This document shows, piece by piece, positions 55,740 through 64,000 of a stretch of 64,000 nt of DNA. Every line of letters starts with the position of its first letter. Positions within the stretch are counted from its first letter, which is position 1. The notes beneath the pieces were generated by a model, which saw nothing but the letters and a program-made list of their open reading frames with translations, did no database searches and was not told the DNA's origin. A program made the position numbers and the translations under genes. This DNA is from Micromonospora sp. WMMD1120 (GTDB lineage: Bacteria > Actinomycetota > Actinomycetes > Mycobacteriales > Micromonosporaceae). The stretch covers positions 6,978,001 to 7,042,000 of the forward strand of contig NZ_JARUBO010000005.1 in the NCBI RefSeq assembly GCF_029626235.1, read 5' to 3'.

Positions 55740-56519
55740 TTAGATCTCGTCTAGTAGGTCTGCTACCGAGTTGACGATCCGGGACGGGCGGTACGGGTAG
55801 CGCTCCGCCTCGGTGCGGCTGCTGATCCCGGTGAGCACCAGGATGGTCTCCAGCCCGGCCTCCAGGCCGCAGAGGATGTCGGTGTCCATCCGGTCGCCGA
55901 TCATCGCGGTGGTCTCCGAGTGGGCGTTGATGGTGTTCAGCGCCGACCGCATCATCATCGGGTTGGGCTTGCCGACGAAGTACGGCTCCACCCCGGTCGC
56001 CTTGGAGATCATGGCGGCGACCGAGCCGGCGGCGGGCAGCGCGCCCTCCACCGACGGGCCGGTCACGTCGGGGTTGGTGCAGATGAACCGGGCCCCGTCA
56101 TTGATCAGGCGGACCGCCTTGGTGATCGCCTCGAAGCTGTAGGTGCGGGTCTCACCGAGCACCACGTAGTCCGGGGCGAAGTCGGTGAGCACGTAGCCCA
56201 CCGCGTGCAGCGCGGTGGTCAACCCGGCCTCGCCGATCACGTACGCGGTGCCGCCCGGCCGCTGGTCGGCGAGGAATTGGCCGGTGGCCAGCGCGGACGA
56301 CCAGATCGACTCCTCCGGAACGTCCAGCCCCATGCGGCTCAACCGGGCCGTCAGGTCCCGCGGCGTGTAGATCGAGTTGTTGGTCAGCACCAGGAACGGC
56401 TTGCCGGAGGCACGCATCCGGTTGATGAACTCGGGCGCCCCGGGCACCGGCTGGCCCTCGTGGACCAGTACGCCGTCCATGTCGGTCAGCCAGCTCTGCA
56501 CGGGCTTGCGGTCATGCAT
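55740..56519 (-). CDS. HAD superfamily IIA phosphatase (NagD-like)
   Basis: 259 residues. HAD motif I is [15 protein letters not shown] (D14, D16 nucleophile pair), motif [10 protein letters not shown], motif [12 protein letters not shown], and motif [12 protein letters not shown]. The cap domain is of the NagD/pNPPase type. Members remove phosphate from small metabolites; substrate unknown. The ATG at 56519 overlaps the stop of hemH by a few bases, so it is co-translated with hemH. Confidence 0.9.
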   Translation of the reverse strand: MHDRKPVQSWLTDMDGVLVHEGQPVPGAPEFINRMRASGKPFLVLTNNSIYTPRDLTARLSRMGLDVPEESIWSSALATGQFLADQRPGGTAYVIGEAGLTTALHAVGYVLTDFAPDYVVLGETRTYSFEAITKAVRLINDGARFICTNPDVTGPSVEGALPAAGSVAAMISKATGVEPYFVGKPNPMMMRSALNTINAHSETTAMIGDRMDTDILCGLEAGLETILVLTGISSRTEAERYPYRPSRIVNSVADLLDEI

Positions 56520-57564
56520 CGGTGCCCCCGGCGGGCGTCGGCCGACGGGCAGGCACGCAGCAGACGGTCGGGCAGGTGTCCCACATCGGCAGCTCGCCGA
56601 GGCGGCGGCGAAGCTGCGCGCCGTCCGGGTCGGTCCGCTCGGTGACCAGCTCACGCACCATCGCCACGAAGCGCGGGTCGACGCCGGGGGTGGCGGCCCG
56701 GACGAAGCCGAGGCCGAGCTGCTTGGCCGTCTCCAACGCCTCGGTGTCCAGGTCCCACACCACCTCGAGGTGGTCGGAGACGAACCCGATCGGGCTGACC
56801 ACCACGGCGGTGGTGCCGCCCTGGGCGAGGGTGGCCAGGTGGTCGTTGATGTCCGGTTCCAGCCACGGCACCTGCGGCGGCCCGGAGCGGCTCTGCCAGA
56901 CCAGGTCGTACGCCAGGTCGGGCGCGGCGGCAGCGGCCACCAGCCGGGCGGTCTCGTGCAGCTGCGCCTCGTACCGGCCGCCGTGCGGGCCGGCGTTGGC
57001 AGCCATCGAGCTGGGGATGGAGTGGGCGGTGAAGACCAGCCGGGTGGTGTCGCGCTGGGCCGGGTCGAGCTGGCCGAGGGCGGCCCGCACGGCGTCCACG
57101 TGCGGTTCGACGAAGCCGGGGTGGTCCCAGAACTGGCGCAGCTTCTCGATCACCGGGGCGTCCGGGCCGACCGCAGCCCGCGCGGCGGCGATGTCCTCCT
57201 GGTACTGCCGGCAGGACGAGTAGCCACCGTACGCGCTGGTGACGAAGGCCAGCGCCCGGGTGACCCCGTCGTCGCGCATCTGGCCGACGGTGTCGGCGAG
57301 CATCGGGTCCCAGTTGCGGTTGCCCCAGTAAATGGGCAGGTCGACACCGTGCGCGGCGAAGTCCGCGCGGATGGCGGCCAGCAGATCGCGGCACTGCTGG
57401 TTGATCGGGGACACCCCGCCGAAGTGTTGGTAGTGCTCGGCGACCTCGGCCAGCCGCTCGGGCGGCACACCCCGGCCCCGGGTCACGTTCTGTAGGAACG
57501 GCATAACGTCCTCGGGCCGCTCCGGCCCACCGAAGGACACCAGCACCACCGCGTCGTACGACAT
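56512..57564 (-). CDS. hemH: Ferrochelatase (coproporphyrin-type)
   Basis: 350 residues. It inserts ferrous iron into a porphyrin; in actinobacteria the substrate is usually coproporphyrin III. It begins [20 protein letters not shown], has the catalytic-histidine region TAHSIPSSM and the second conserved [17 protein letters not shown]. Cysteines in [10 protein letters not shown] and in the C-terminal [10 protein letters not shown] match the four-cysteine pattern that holds a [2Fe-2S] cluster in mycobacterial ferrochelatase. CAGAAT lies 6 nt before the ATG. Third gene after fabG and fabI on the same strand. Confidence 0.93.
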   Translation of the reverse strand: MSYDAVVLVSFGGPERPEDVMPFLQNVTRGRGVPPERLAEVAEHYQHFGGVSPINQQCRDLLAAIRADFAAHGVDLPIYWGNRNWDPMLADTVGQMRDDGVTRALAFVTSAYGGYSSCRQYQEDIAAARAAVGPDAPVIEKLRQFWDHPGFVEPHVDAVRAALGQLDPAQRDTTRLVFTAHSIPSSMAANAGPHGGRYEAQLHETARLVAAAAAPDLAYDLVWQSRSGPPQVPWLEPDINDHLATLAQGGTTAVVVSPIGFVSDHLEVVWDLDTEALETAKQLGLGFVRAATPGVDPRFVAMVRELVTERTDPDGAQLRRRLGELPMWDTCPTVCCVPARRPTPAGGTDA

Positions 57565-57606
57565 GGGGTCATTCTGGCCCCTCGGCCCGGACCGCCCGGC
57601 GACGCC

Positions 57607-57647
57607 CCCTGGTCCCGACGCGCGGATCACGCGAACGGCGACCAGGG
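57607..57647 (-). other. Hairpin between fabI and hemH
   Basis: CCCTGGTC at 57607-57614 pairs with GACCAGGG at 57640-57647, with an inner CGCG/CGCG pairing. It could end fabG-fabI transcripts or act as an attenuator before hemH. Confidence 0.45.
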
Positions 57648-57705
57648 AGCGTCACGCTGACGGCGGCCGGGGGCGCCCCACGCCGGAAGGCGTCACGGTG
57701 CGACG

Positions 57706-58473
57706 TCAGGAACCGACGGCGTGGTAGCCGCCGTCGACGTGCACGATCTCGCCGGTGGTGGCCGGGAACCAGTCGGAGAGCAGCGCCAGGCAGGCCCGCG
57801 CGGTGGGCTCCTGGTCGGTCAGGTTCCAGCCCAGCGGGGCCCGCTCCGCCCAGGCGTCCTCGAACTGCTCGAAGCCGGGGATCGACTTGGCGGCCATGGT
57901 GCGCAGCGGCCCGGCGGCGACCAGGTTGCTGCGGATGCCCTGCTTGCCCAGGTGCATCGCCAGGTAGCGGGACGCCGACTCCAGGCCGGCCTTGGCCACG
58001 CCCATCCAGTCGTAGACCGGCCACGCCTTGGTCGCGTCGAAGGTCAGGCCGACCACCGCGCCGCCCGGCGACATCAGCGGCAGCGCCGCCATCGCGAGGG
58101 ACTTGTACGAGAAGGTGGAGACGTGCAGCGCGGTCGCCACGTCCTCCCACGGCGCGTCGAGGAAGCCGCCGCCGAGGCAGCTCTGCGGGGCGAAGCCGAT
58201 CGAGTGCACCACGCCGTCGAGGCCGTCGACGTGCTCGCGGACCCGGTCCGCGAGGCTGGCCAGGTGCTCCGCGTTGGTCACATCCACCTCGATCACCGGG
58301 GCCGGCTCGGGCAGGCGCTTGGCGATCCGCTCGACCAGGGACAGCCGACCGAAGCCGGTGAGCACTACCTGCGCGCCGTTCTCCTGGGCGAGCTTCGCCA
58401 CCGAGAAGGCGATCGAGGCGTCGGTGATGACACCGGTGACGAGCAGCCGCTTACCGGCGAGCAGTCCGGACAT
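57706..58473 (-). CDS. fabI: Enoyl-[acyl-carrier-protein] reductase (NADH), InhA-like
   Basis: 255 residues. An SDR enzyme that completes each round of type II fatty acid elongation. The nucleotide site is LLVTGVITDASIAFSVAKLA, the catalytic pair is in VYDWMGVAKAGLES (Tyr-x6-Lys), and VVHSIGFAP is conserved. It is the InhA type. ATG 58473 follows GGAGGA. It lies 29 bp after fabG, the same order as mabA-inhA in mycobacteria. Confidence 0.94.
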   Translation of the reverse strand: MSGLLAGKRLLVTGVITDASIAFSVAKLAQENGAQVVLTGFGRLSLVERIAKRLPEPAPVIEVDVTNAEHLASLADRVREHVDGLDGVVHSIGFAPQSCLGGGFLDAPWEDVATALHVSTFSYKSLAMAALPLMSPGGAVVGLTFDATKAWPVYDWMGVAKAGLESASRYLAMHLGKQGIRSNLVAAGPLRTMAAKSIPGFEQFEDAWAERAPLGWNLTDQEPTARACLALLSDWFPATTGEIVHVDGGYHAVGS

Positions 58474-58502
58474 CCGAGGGTTCCTCCGTACGTAGGTGTG
58501 GA

Positions 58503-60597
<2,095 letters not shown>

Positions 60598-60601
<4 letters not shown>

Positions 60602-61260
60602 TCCGGGTGCTGATCGCCGACGACCAGGCGATGGTCCGGCAGGGTTTCGGCGCGCTGCTGGCCGCCCAACCGGACCTGCTGGTCGTGGGTGACGCCGCCG
60701 ACGGCGCGCAGGCGGTCGGCGCGGCCCGCCGCCTCGACCCGGACGTGGTGCTGATGGACGTGCGGATGCCGGTCATGGACGGGTTGGCGGCCACCCGCAA
60801 GCTGCTCGGTGACCGCTCGGCGCAGCGTCCCCGGGTGCTCATCCTCACCACCTTCGACCTGGACGACTACGTCTACGAGGCGCTGCGCGCCGGGGCCAGC
60901 GGCTTCCTGCTCAAGGACGCCCCGGCGGCCGACCTGGTGCAGGCGGTGCGGGTGGTGGCGGCCGGGGACGCGCTGCTCGCCCCGGCGGTCACCCGCCGGC
61001 TGATCGCCGAGTTCGCGGCCCGCCCGGACCGCCACCGTCCGCGCCCCACCGACCTGGCCGGGCTCACCCCGCGCGAGACGGAGGTGTTGCGGCTGATCGC
61101 CCGGGGTCGCAACAACGCGGAGATCGCTGACGACCTGGTGGTGGCCGAGCAGACGGTGAAGACGCACGTCGGCCGGATCCTGGCCAAGCTGGGTCTGCGC
61201 GATCGGGCCCAGGCGGTGGTGCTGGCGTACGAGACGGGTCTGGTGGCCGCCGGCGAGTAG
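60598..61260 (+). CDS. NarL/LuxR-family response regulator
   Basis: 220 residues. The receiver domain begins IRVLIADDQAMVRQGFGAL, with the phosphorylated Asp in VVLMDVRMPVMDGL, and the C-terminal HTH is LTPRETEVLRLIARGRNNAEIADDLVVAEQTVKTHVGRIL (first part shown as LTPRETEVLRLIARG). It is the partner of the kinase upstream, with ATGA overlap. Target genes unknown. Confidence 0.94.
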
Positions 61261-61358
61261 TCCCGCCGAGCCAGCCGAGGAACGGCTCCCCGGTACGACG
61301 ACCGGGCCGGACCGACCCGCGCACTCTCCTTCCGACGACACGCCGGAGGGAGAACGTG

Positions 61359-62252
61359 ATGCGACGACGAGGTGCGGGCCGCCTGGCGGTGGCCACGCTG
61401 CTCGGGGTGAACCTGGTCCTGCCGATCCGAACCGAGCCGACCCCCACGGCCGGGTTCGTCGAGGCGTACCCCATGGTGGCGGCGGCGATGCGCGCGGCCG
61501 GGCCGCCCTACGCGGACTGGGCGGCCGACGGACGCCGGTTCCTGCTGTTCGACACGCGGGGCGACGGGCGTGCGGTGGAGGTGCTCGGCGACCTGGCCGG
61601 CGCGGACCGGATCGCGGTGCTGGTGCCGGGGGTCGGCAGCACCCTGGCCGACTTCGACAGGGGGCTGGGTGGGGTGGCCCGCCGGGCGCCGGCGGCGCAG
61701 GCCGGGGCGCTCTACCGGGAGCTGCGGACGGCCGACCCGGCGGCGCGGGTCGCCGTGCTGGCCTGGCTGGGCTACGACCCACCGGACGGGTTGGTGAGCG
61801 CCGTCGCGGACGCCAGCGCCCGACGCGGCGCGGTCGGGCTGTCCACGCTGCTGCGGGAGTTGGCGTCGCGACGCCCGACGGCGGCCGTCACGCTGGTCGG
61901 GCACAGCTACGGGGCGCTGGTGGTGTCGTTGGCGGCGGCGGACGCCCCGGCCCAGGTCACCGACGTGGTCAGCCTCGGCGGCGTCGGGGCCGGGGTGCAG
62001 CGGGCCGACGACCTTCCCGGCGGGCGGCGGTTCTGGGCGGCGGAGGCGCCGACCGACTGGATCCGCCGGGTGCCGCCGGTGCGCCTGCCCGGCCTGGGCT
62101 TCGGCCGCCGCCCCGGCGACCCGGCGTTCGGCGCCCGCCCGCTGCCGGTGGCGGGAGTGGCGGGACACGACGGTTACCTCGTCGCGGGCAGCGCCGCGCT
62201 CGTCGCGACGGCGGCGGTCGTGCTCGGCGGCCCGAACGGGGACCGCCGGTGA
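61359..62252 (+). CDS. Alpha/beta hydrolase (DUF1023-like)
   Basis: 297 residues. An N-terminal hydrophobic segment may be a signal. The nucleophile elbow is VTLVGHSYGALVVSLA, with VLVPGVGSTLADFDRGL before it. This layout fits the DUF1023 group of actinobacterial hydrolases. GGAGGG is 8 nt before the ATG. The stop overlaps the GTG of the acyltransferase gene. Substrate unknown. Confidence 0.82.
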   Translation: MRRRGAGRLAVATLLGVNLVLPIRTEPTPTAGFVEAYPMVAAAMRAAGPPYADWAADGRRFLLFDTRGDGRAVEVLGDLAGADRIAVLVPGVGSTLADFDRGLGGVARRAPAAQAGALYRELRTADPAARVAVLAWLGYDPPDGLVSAVADASARRGAVGLSTLLRELASRRPTAAVTLVGHSYGALVVSLAAADAPAQVTDVVSLGGVGAGVQRADDLPGGRRFWAAEAPTDWIRRVPPVRLPGLGFGRRPGDPAFGARPLPVAGVAGHDGYLVAGSAALVATAAVVLGGPNGDRR

Positions 62253-63481
62253 GCCGGGACCGGGCGGTCGACGCGCTGCGGGCGTACGCGATCGGCGGGG
62301 TGGTGCTGGGGCACTGGCTGGTCACCGGGTTGGTGCTGGGCGACGACGGTGGTCTGCGCCAGGCCAGCCCGCTGACCGCGCTGCCCGGCCTCGCCCCGGT
62401 GACCTGGGTGTTGCAGACCCTCGGGTTGTTCTTCTTCACCGCCGGTTTCGGCTCGACCCGGTCGCTGAGCCGGCACCCGGGAGGCGCGGGCGGCTGGCTG
62501 GCCCGTCGACTGCGACGGCTGCTGCTGCCCGCCGTGGCGCTGCTCGGGGTCGGGTCCGCCGGGTTGCTCGCCGCCACCGTCCTCGGCACCCCGGACGCCA
62601 CGCTCTCGGTGGCGCTGCGGCTCGCGGTGAGTCCGTTGTGGTTCCTGCTGCCGCTCGTGGCCCTGGTGGCGACGACCGGCCCGCTGCGCGCCGCCGTACG
62701 CCGGTGGGGGCTGCTCCGGTGCGTGACCCCGGCGGTCGCCCTGGTCGCCGCGGCCGACCTGGCCGTCCGGTCGCTGCCGGCGGGCGGCGCGCTGCCCCCG
62801 GTCACCGTCGTGGTGGCCTGGTCGGTGCCGTACCTGCTGGGGGTGGCGCACGCCGACGGGCGGCTGGCCGGCTGGCGGGCCGGCGTCGCGTTGCTGGCCG
62901 GCGGGGCGGTCGCGTTGGCGGTGCTGCTGGCGCTGGGCTACCCGGTGAGCGCTGTCGGCGTGCCCGGGGCCGGAGTGTCCAACCTGAACCCGCCGTCGCT
63001 GCTGGTCGTGGCGCTCGCGGTCGCGCAGGTCGGGCTGGGGCTGCTGGCGCGGCCGGCGCTGCGACGGCTGCTGACCCGCCCGCTGCCGCACGCGGCGGTG
63101 ACCGGGGTGAACCGGCACGCGATGCGGATCTACCTGTGCCACCAGCCGGTCCTGGTGGGGGTGACCGCGCTCACCGCCCGCACCGGGCTGCGTCTGCCCG
63201 GACTGCACACCGACCCGGACGATCCGATCTGGGTGCTGGCCCGCTTCTGCTGGTTGCCGCTGCTCGCCGCGGTGCTGGTCACCGTCGTACGGACCGGTCG
63301 GCCGGGAGCGCGTGGCGGGCCGGGCGGTGGAGGCTCCGCCGGCCGGTCGGCCGAGTGCGTCGCGCCGCCGGCGCGGGTGTACGATCATCGACGTTCCGGC
63401 CCGCCCGACCCGCAGGAGGTGATCGCTGTGCGAGATAGCGATCCTCCCAGTCGTGGCCGGGCCGATGGTCAGCCCCGCTGA
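62249..63481 (+). CDS. Membrane acyltransferase, family 3 (OafA-like)
   Basis: 410 residues. The N-terminus SRDRAVDALRAYAIGGVVLGH and LGLFFFTAGFGSTRSLS are the signature of acyltransferase 3 proteins, with about ten membrane helices. It acylates a sugar or lipid at the membrane. The last 60 residues after the final helix are Gly/Pro/Arg-rich and not needed by the family; the DNA there also carries a promoter-like TACGAT and an ideal ribosome site, so it may double as the leader of something downstream. GTG start overlaps the upstream stop. Confidence 0.85.
   Translation: MSRDRAVDALRAYAIGGVVLGHWLVTGLVLGDDGGLRQASPLTALPGLAPVTWVLQTLGLFFFTAGFGSTRSLSRHPGGAGGWLARRLRRLLLPAVALLGVGSAGLLAATVLGTPDATLSVALRLAVSPLWFLLPLVALVATTGPLRAAVRRWGLLRCVTPAVALVAAADLAVRSLPAGGALPPVTVVVAWSVPYLLGVAHADGRLAGWRAGVALLAGGAVALAVLLALGYPVSAVGVPGAGVSNLNPPSLLVVALAVAQVGLGLLARPALRRLLTRPLPHAAVTGVNRHAMRIYLCHQPVLVGVTALTARTGLRLPGLHTDPDDPIWVLARFCWLPLLAAVLVTVVRTGRPGARGGPGGGGSAGRSAECVAPPARVYDHRRSGPPDPQEVIAVRDSDPPSRGRADGQPR
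63380..63385 (+). promoter_or_regulatory. Possible -10 element TACGAT inside the 3' end of the acyltransferase gene
   Basis: TACGAT resembles a housekeeping -10 and would start a transcript near 63391, about 25 nt before a perfect ribosome site. No good -35 is seen. Confidence 0.35.
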
Positions 63482-63490
63482 GCCACGACT
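63414..63490 (+). other. Leader-like unit: ideal ribosome site, 17-codon ORF and hairpin
   Basis: AGGAGGTGATC at 63414-63424 is complementary over 11 nt to the 16S rRNA 3' end. It precedes GTG 63428, which opens a 17-codon ORF ending at the same TGA (63479-63481) as the acyltransferase, in the same frame. A nested hairpin AGTCGTGG (63449-63456) with CCACGACT (63483-63490), plus an inner GGGC/GCCC, encloses the stop codon. This is the form of a translated attenuator, but no matching family is known to me. Confidence 0.4.
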
Positions 63491-63680
63491 CAGTCCGGTG
63501 AGCTGACCCCGCTCCGCTCCCCCACCGCTTCGGCCTCCGCTGCCGAGGTGTGTGCGCCGCGCGCCGCCCGACCCCGGGCGGTCGCCGGGAGCCGCCCGGT
63601 CACGACTTCGTGTGCGCGTCCCCACCCCCTGCGGTCCGCCCCCAGCACGCGGGCCGTCCAGCCGCCACCCGGAGCCGTCC

Positions 63681-63767
63681 ATGAGCCGCTACGTCGCCCC
63701 GCTGGGCTTCACCCTCGCCGCCGTCTGGGTGGCCGTCGTCTTCGTCCTCGCCGGCGGCGGGCACTGA
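63681..63767 (+). CDS. Possible 28-residue single-helix membrane peptide
   Basis: ATG at 63681 opens a 28-codon ORF, beginning MSRYVAPLGFTLAAVWVAVV, nearly all one hydrophobic helix, ending AGGGH. CGGAG lies 7 nt upstream. It follows the leader-like unit by about 190 bp. Small KdpF-like or stress peptides have such a form, but there is no neighbour to confirm it. Confidence 0.4.
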   Translation: MSRYVAPLGFTLAAVWVAVVFVLAGGGH

Positions 63768-63840
63768 CGCTCCCGTCGTCGGCCGACCACCCCGGCCCTC
63801 GGCGTGCCGCTCCCGACTGCCGGTCCGCCCGGCGCGGGCG

Positions 63841-63868
63841 GCCGGCGGCGGTACGCACCGCCGCCGGC
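63841..63868. terminator. Perfect terminator hairpin
   Basis: GCCGGCGGCGGT pairs with its exact complement at 63857-63868 over 12 bp with an ACGC loop. It lies just after the minus-strand partial gene and after the small plus-strand ORF. Confidence 0.75.
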
Positions 63869-63875
63869 TCGCCGG

Positions 63876-64000
63876 TCAGAGCATCCGCGACGACCACAGC
63901 AGACTGAGCGCGCCCGCGCAGAGCGCCAGCAGCAACGCCACCCCGGCGTACCACTGGGTCACCTCACGCGGTTCGGTGCGGAACCCGATCGAGCTGCCCA
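63876..64000 (-). CDS. C-terminal end of a membrane protein, possibly a vWA-domain (BatA/B-like) protein
   Basis: The last 41 residues of a minus-strand gene that continues past the window edge. It reads FRTEPREVTQWYAGVALLLA, continues as a hydrophobic helix and ends LLWSSRML. A polar TE-R-E-VT segment before a final membrane helix is typical of the C-terminus of actinobacterial vWA-domain membrane proteins, but the diagnostic domain is outside the window, so this is a guess. The stop is at 63876-63878. Confidence 0.5.
   Translation of the reverse strand, partial: GSSIGFRTEPREVTQWYAGVALLLALCAGALSLLWSSRML

Overview
The window is very GC-rich, densely packed actinobacterial DNA. The best guess is a Micromonospora-like member of the Micromonosporaceae. 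The support is the GC content, frequent GTG starts, TANNNT promoters sitting 6-7 nt before start codons, a fabG-fabI-hemH order as in mycobacteria, a murD-type ligase divergent from a murL-type epimerase gene, and DUF3097, NfeD/SPFH and actinobacterial family A polymerase genes. No rRNA, tRNA, CRISPR array or phage module was seen.

Layout. 1-4.9 kb: 3' end of a glycosyltransferase, two tandem paralogous membrane Ser/Thr kinases and a DUF457-like membrane protein. 5.0-13.1 kb: a LacI-regulated sugar operon (binding protein, two permeases, GH31 alpha-xylosidase, GH1 beta-glucosidase) that fits uptake and trimming of xyloglucan-type oligosaccharides, with a readable promoter and operator. 13.1-18 kb: a secreted trypsin-fold protein that has lost all three catalytic residues, a MobA-like nucleotidyltransferase, a small membrane protein and a family A polymerase homologue. 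18-21.6 kb: an asymmetric heterodimeric ABC exporter. 21.6-31.4 kb: two paralogous carbohydrate ABC importers on either side of a sugar kinase, the first led by an RpiR regulator and a SIS-domain protein. 31.6-37.3 kb: unrecognised membrane and soluble proteins, then murD-like and murL divergent from a short shared promoter region. 37.4-40 kb: an IS30-family element inserted in a palindromic repeat, followed directly by an IS256-family element. 40-47 kb: PucR regulator, argG, a TrmH-type RNA methyltransferase, a thiamine-diphosphate enzyme and a lipoprotein. 47-55.5 kb: class A penicillin-binding protein, membrane proteins, SPFH/NfeD pair, serine hydrolase, a 24-bp minisatellite, and DUF3097 with a divergent unknown gene. 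55.7-64 kb: fabG-fabI-hemH-HAD phosphatase, a NarL-type two-component system, an alpha/beta hydrolase, an acyltransferase and the C-terminus of a membrane protein at the window edge.

Two kinds of non-coding structure recur. One is a family of roughly 45-75 bp long-stem palindromes that sit mostly at gene 3' ends, next to G- or C-run tracts; one copy supplies a stop codon and another was the IS target. The other is perfect GC hairpins between convergent genes, which act as likely bidirectional terminators. The observations most worth following are the murD/murL pair, the triple-mutant pseudoprotease with C-terminal repeats, the palindrome family, the 24-bp tandem array and the leader-like region at 63.4-63.7 kb.
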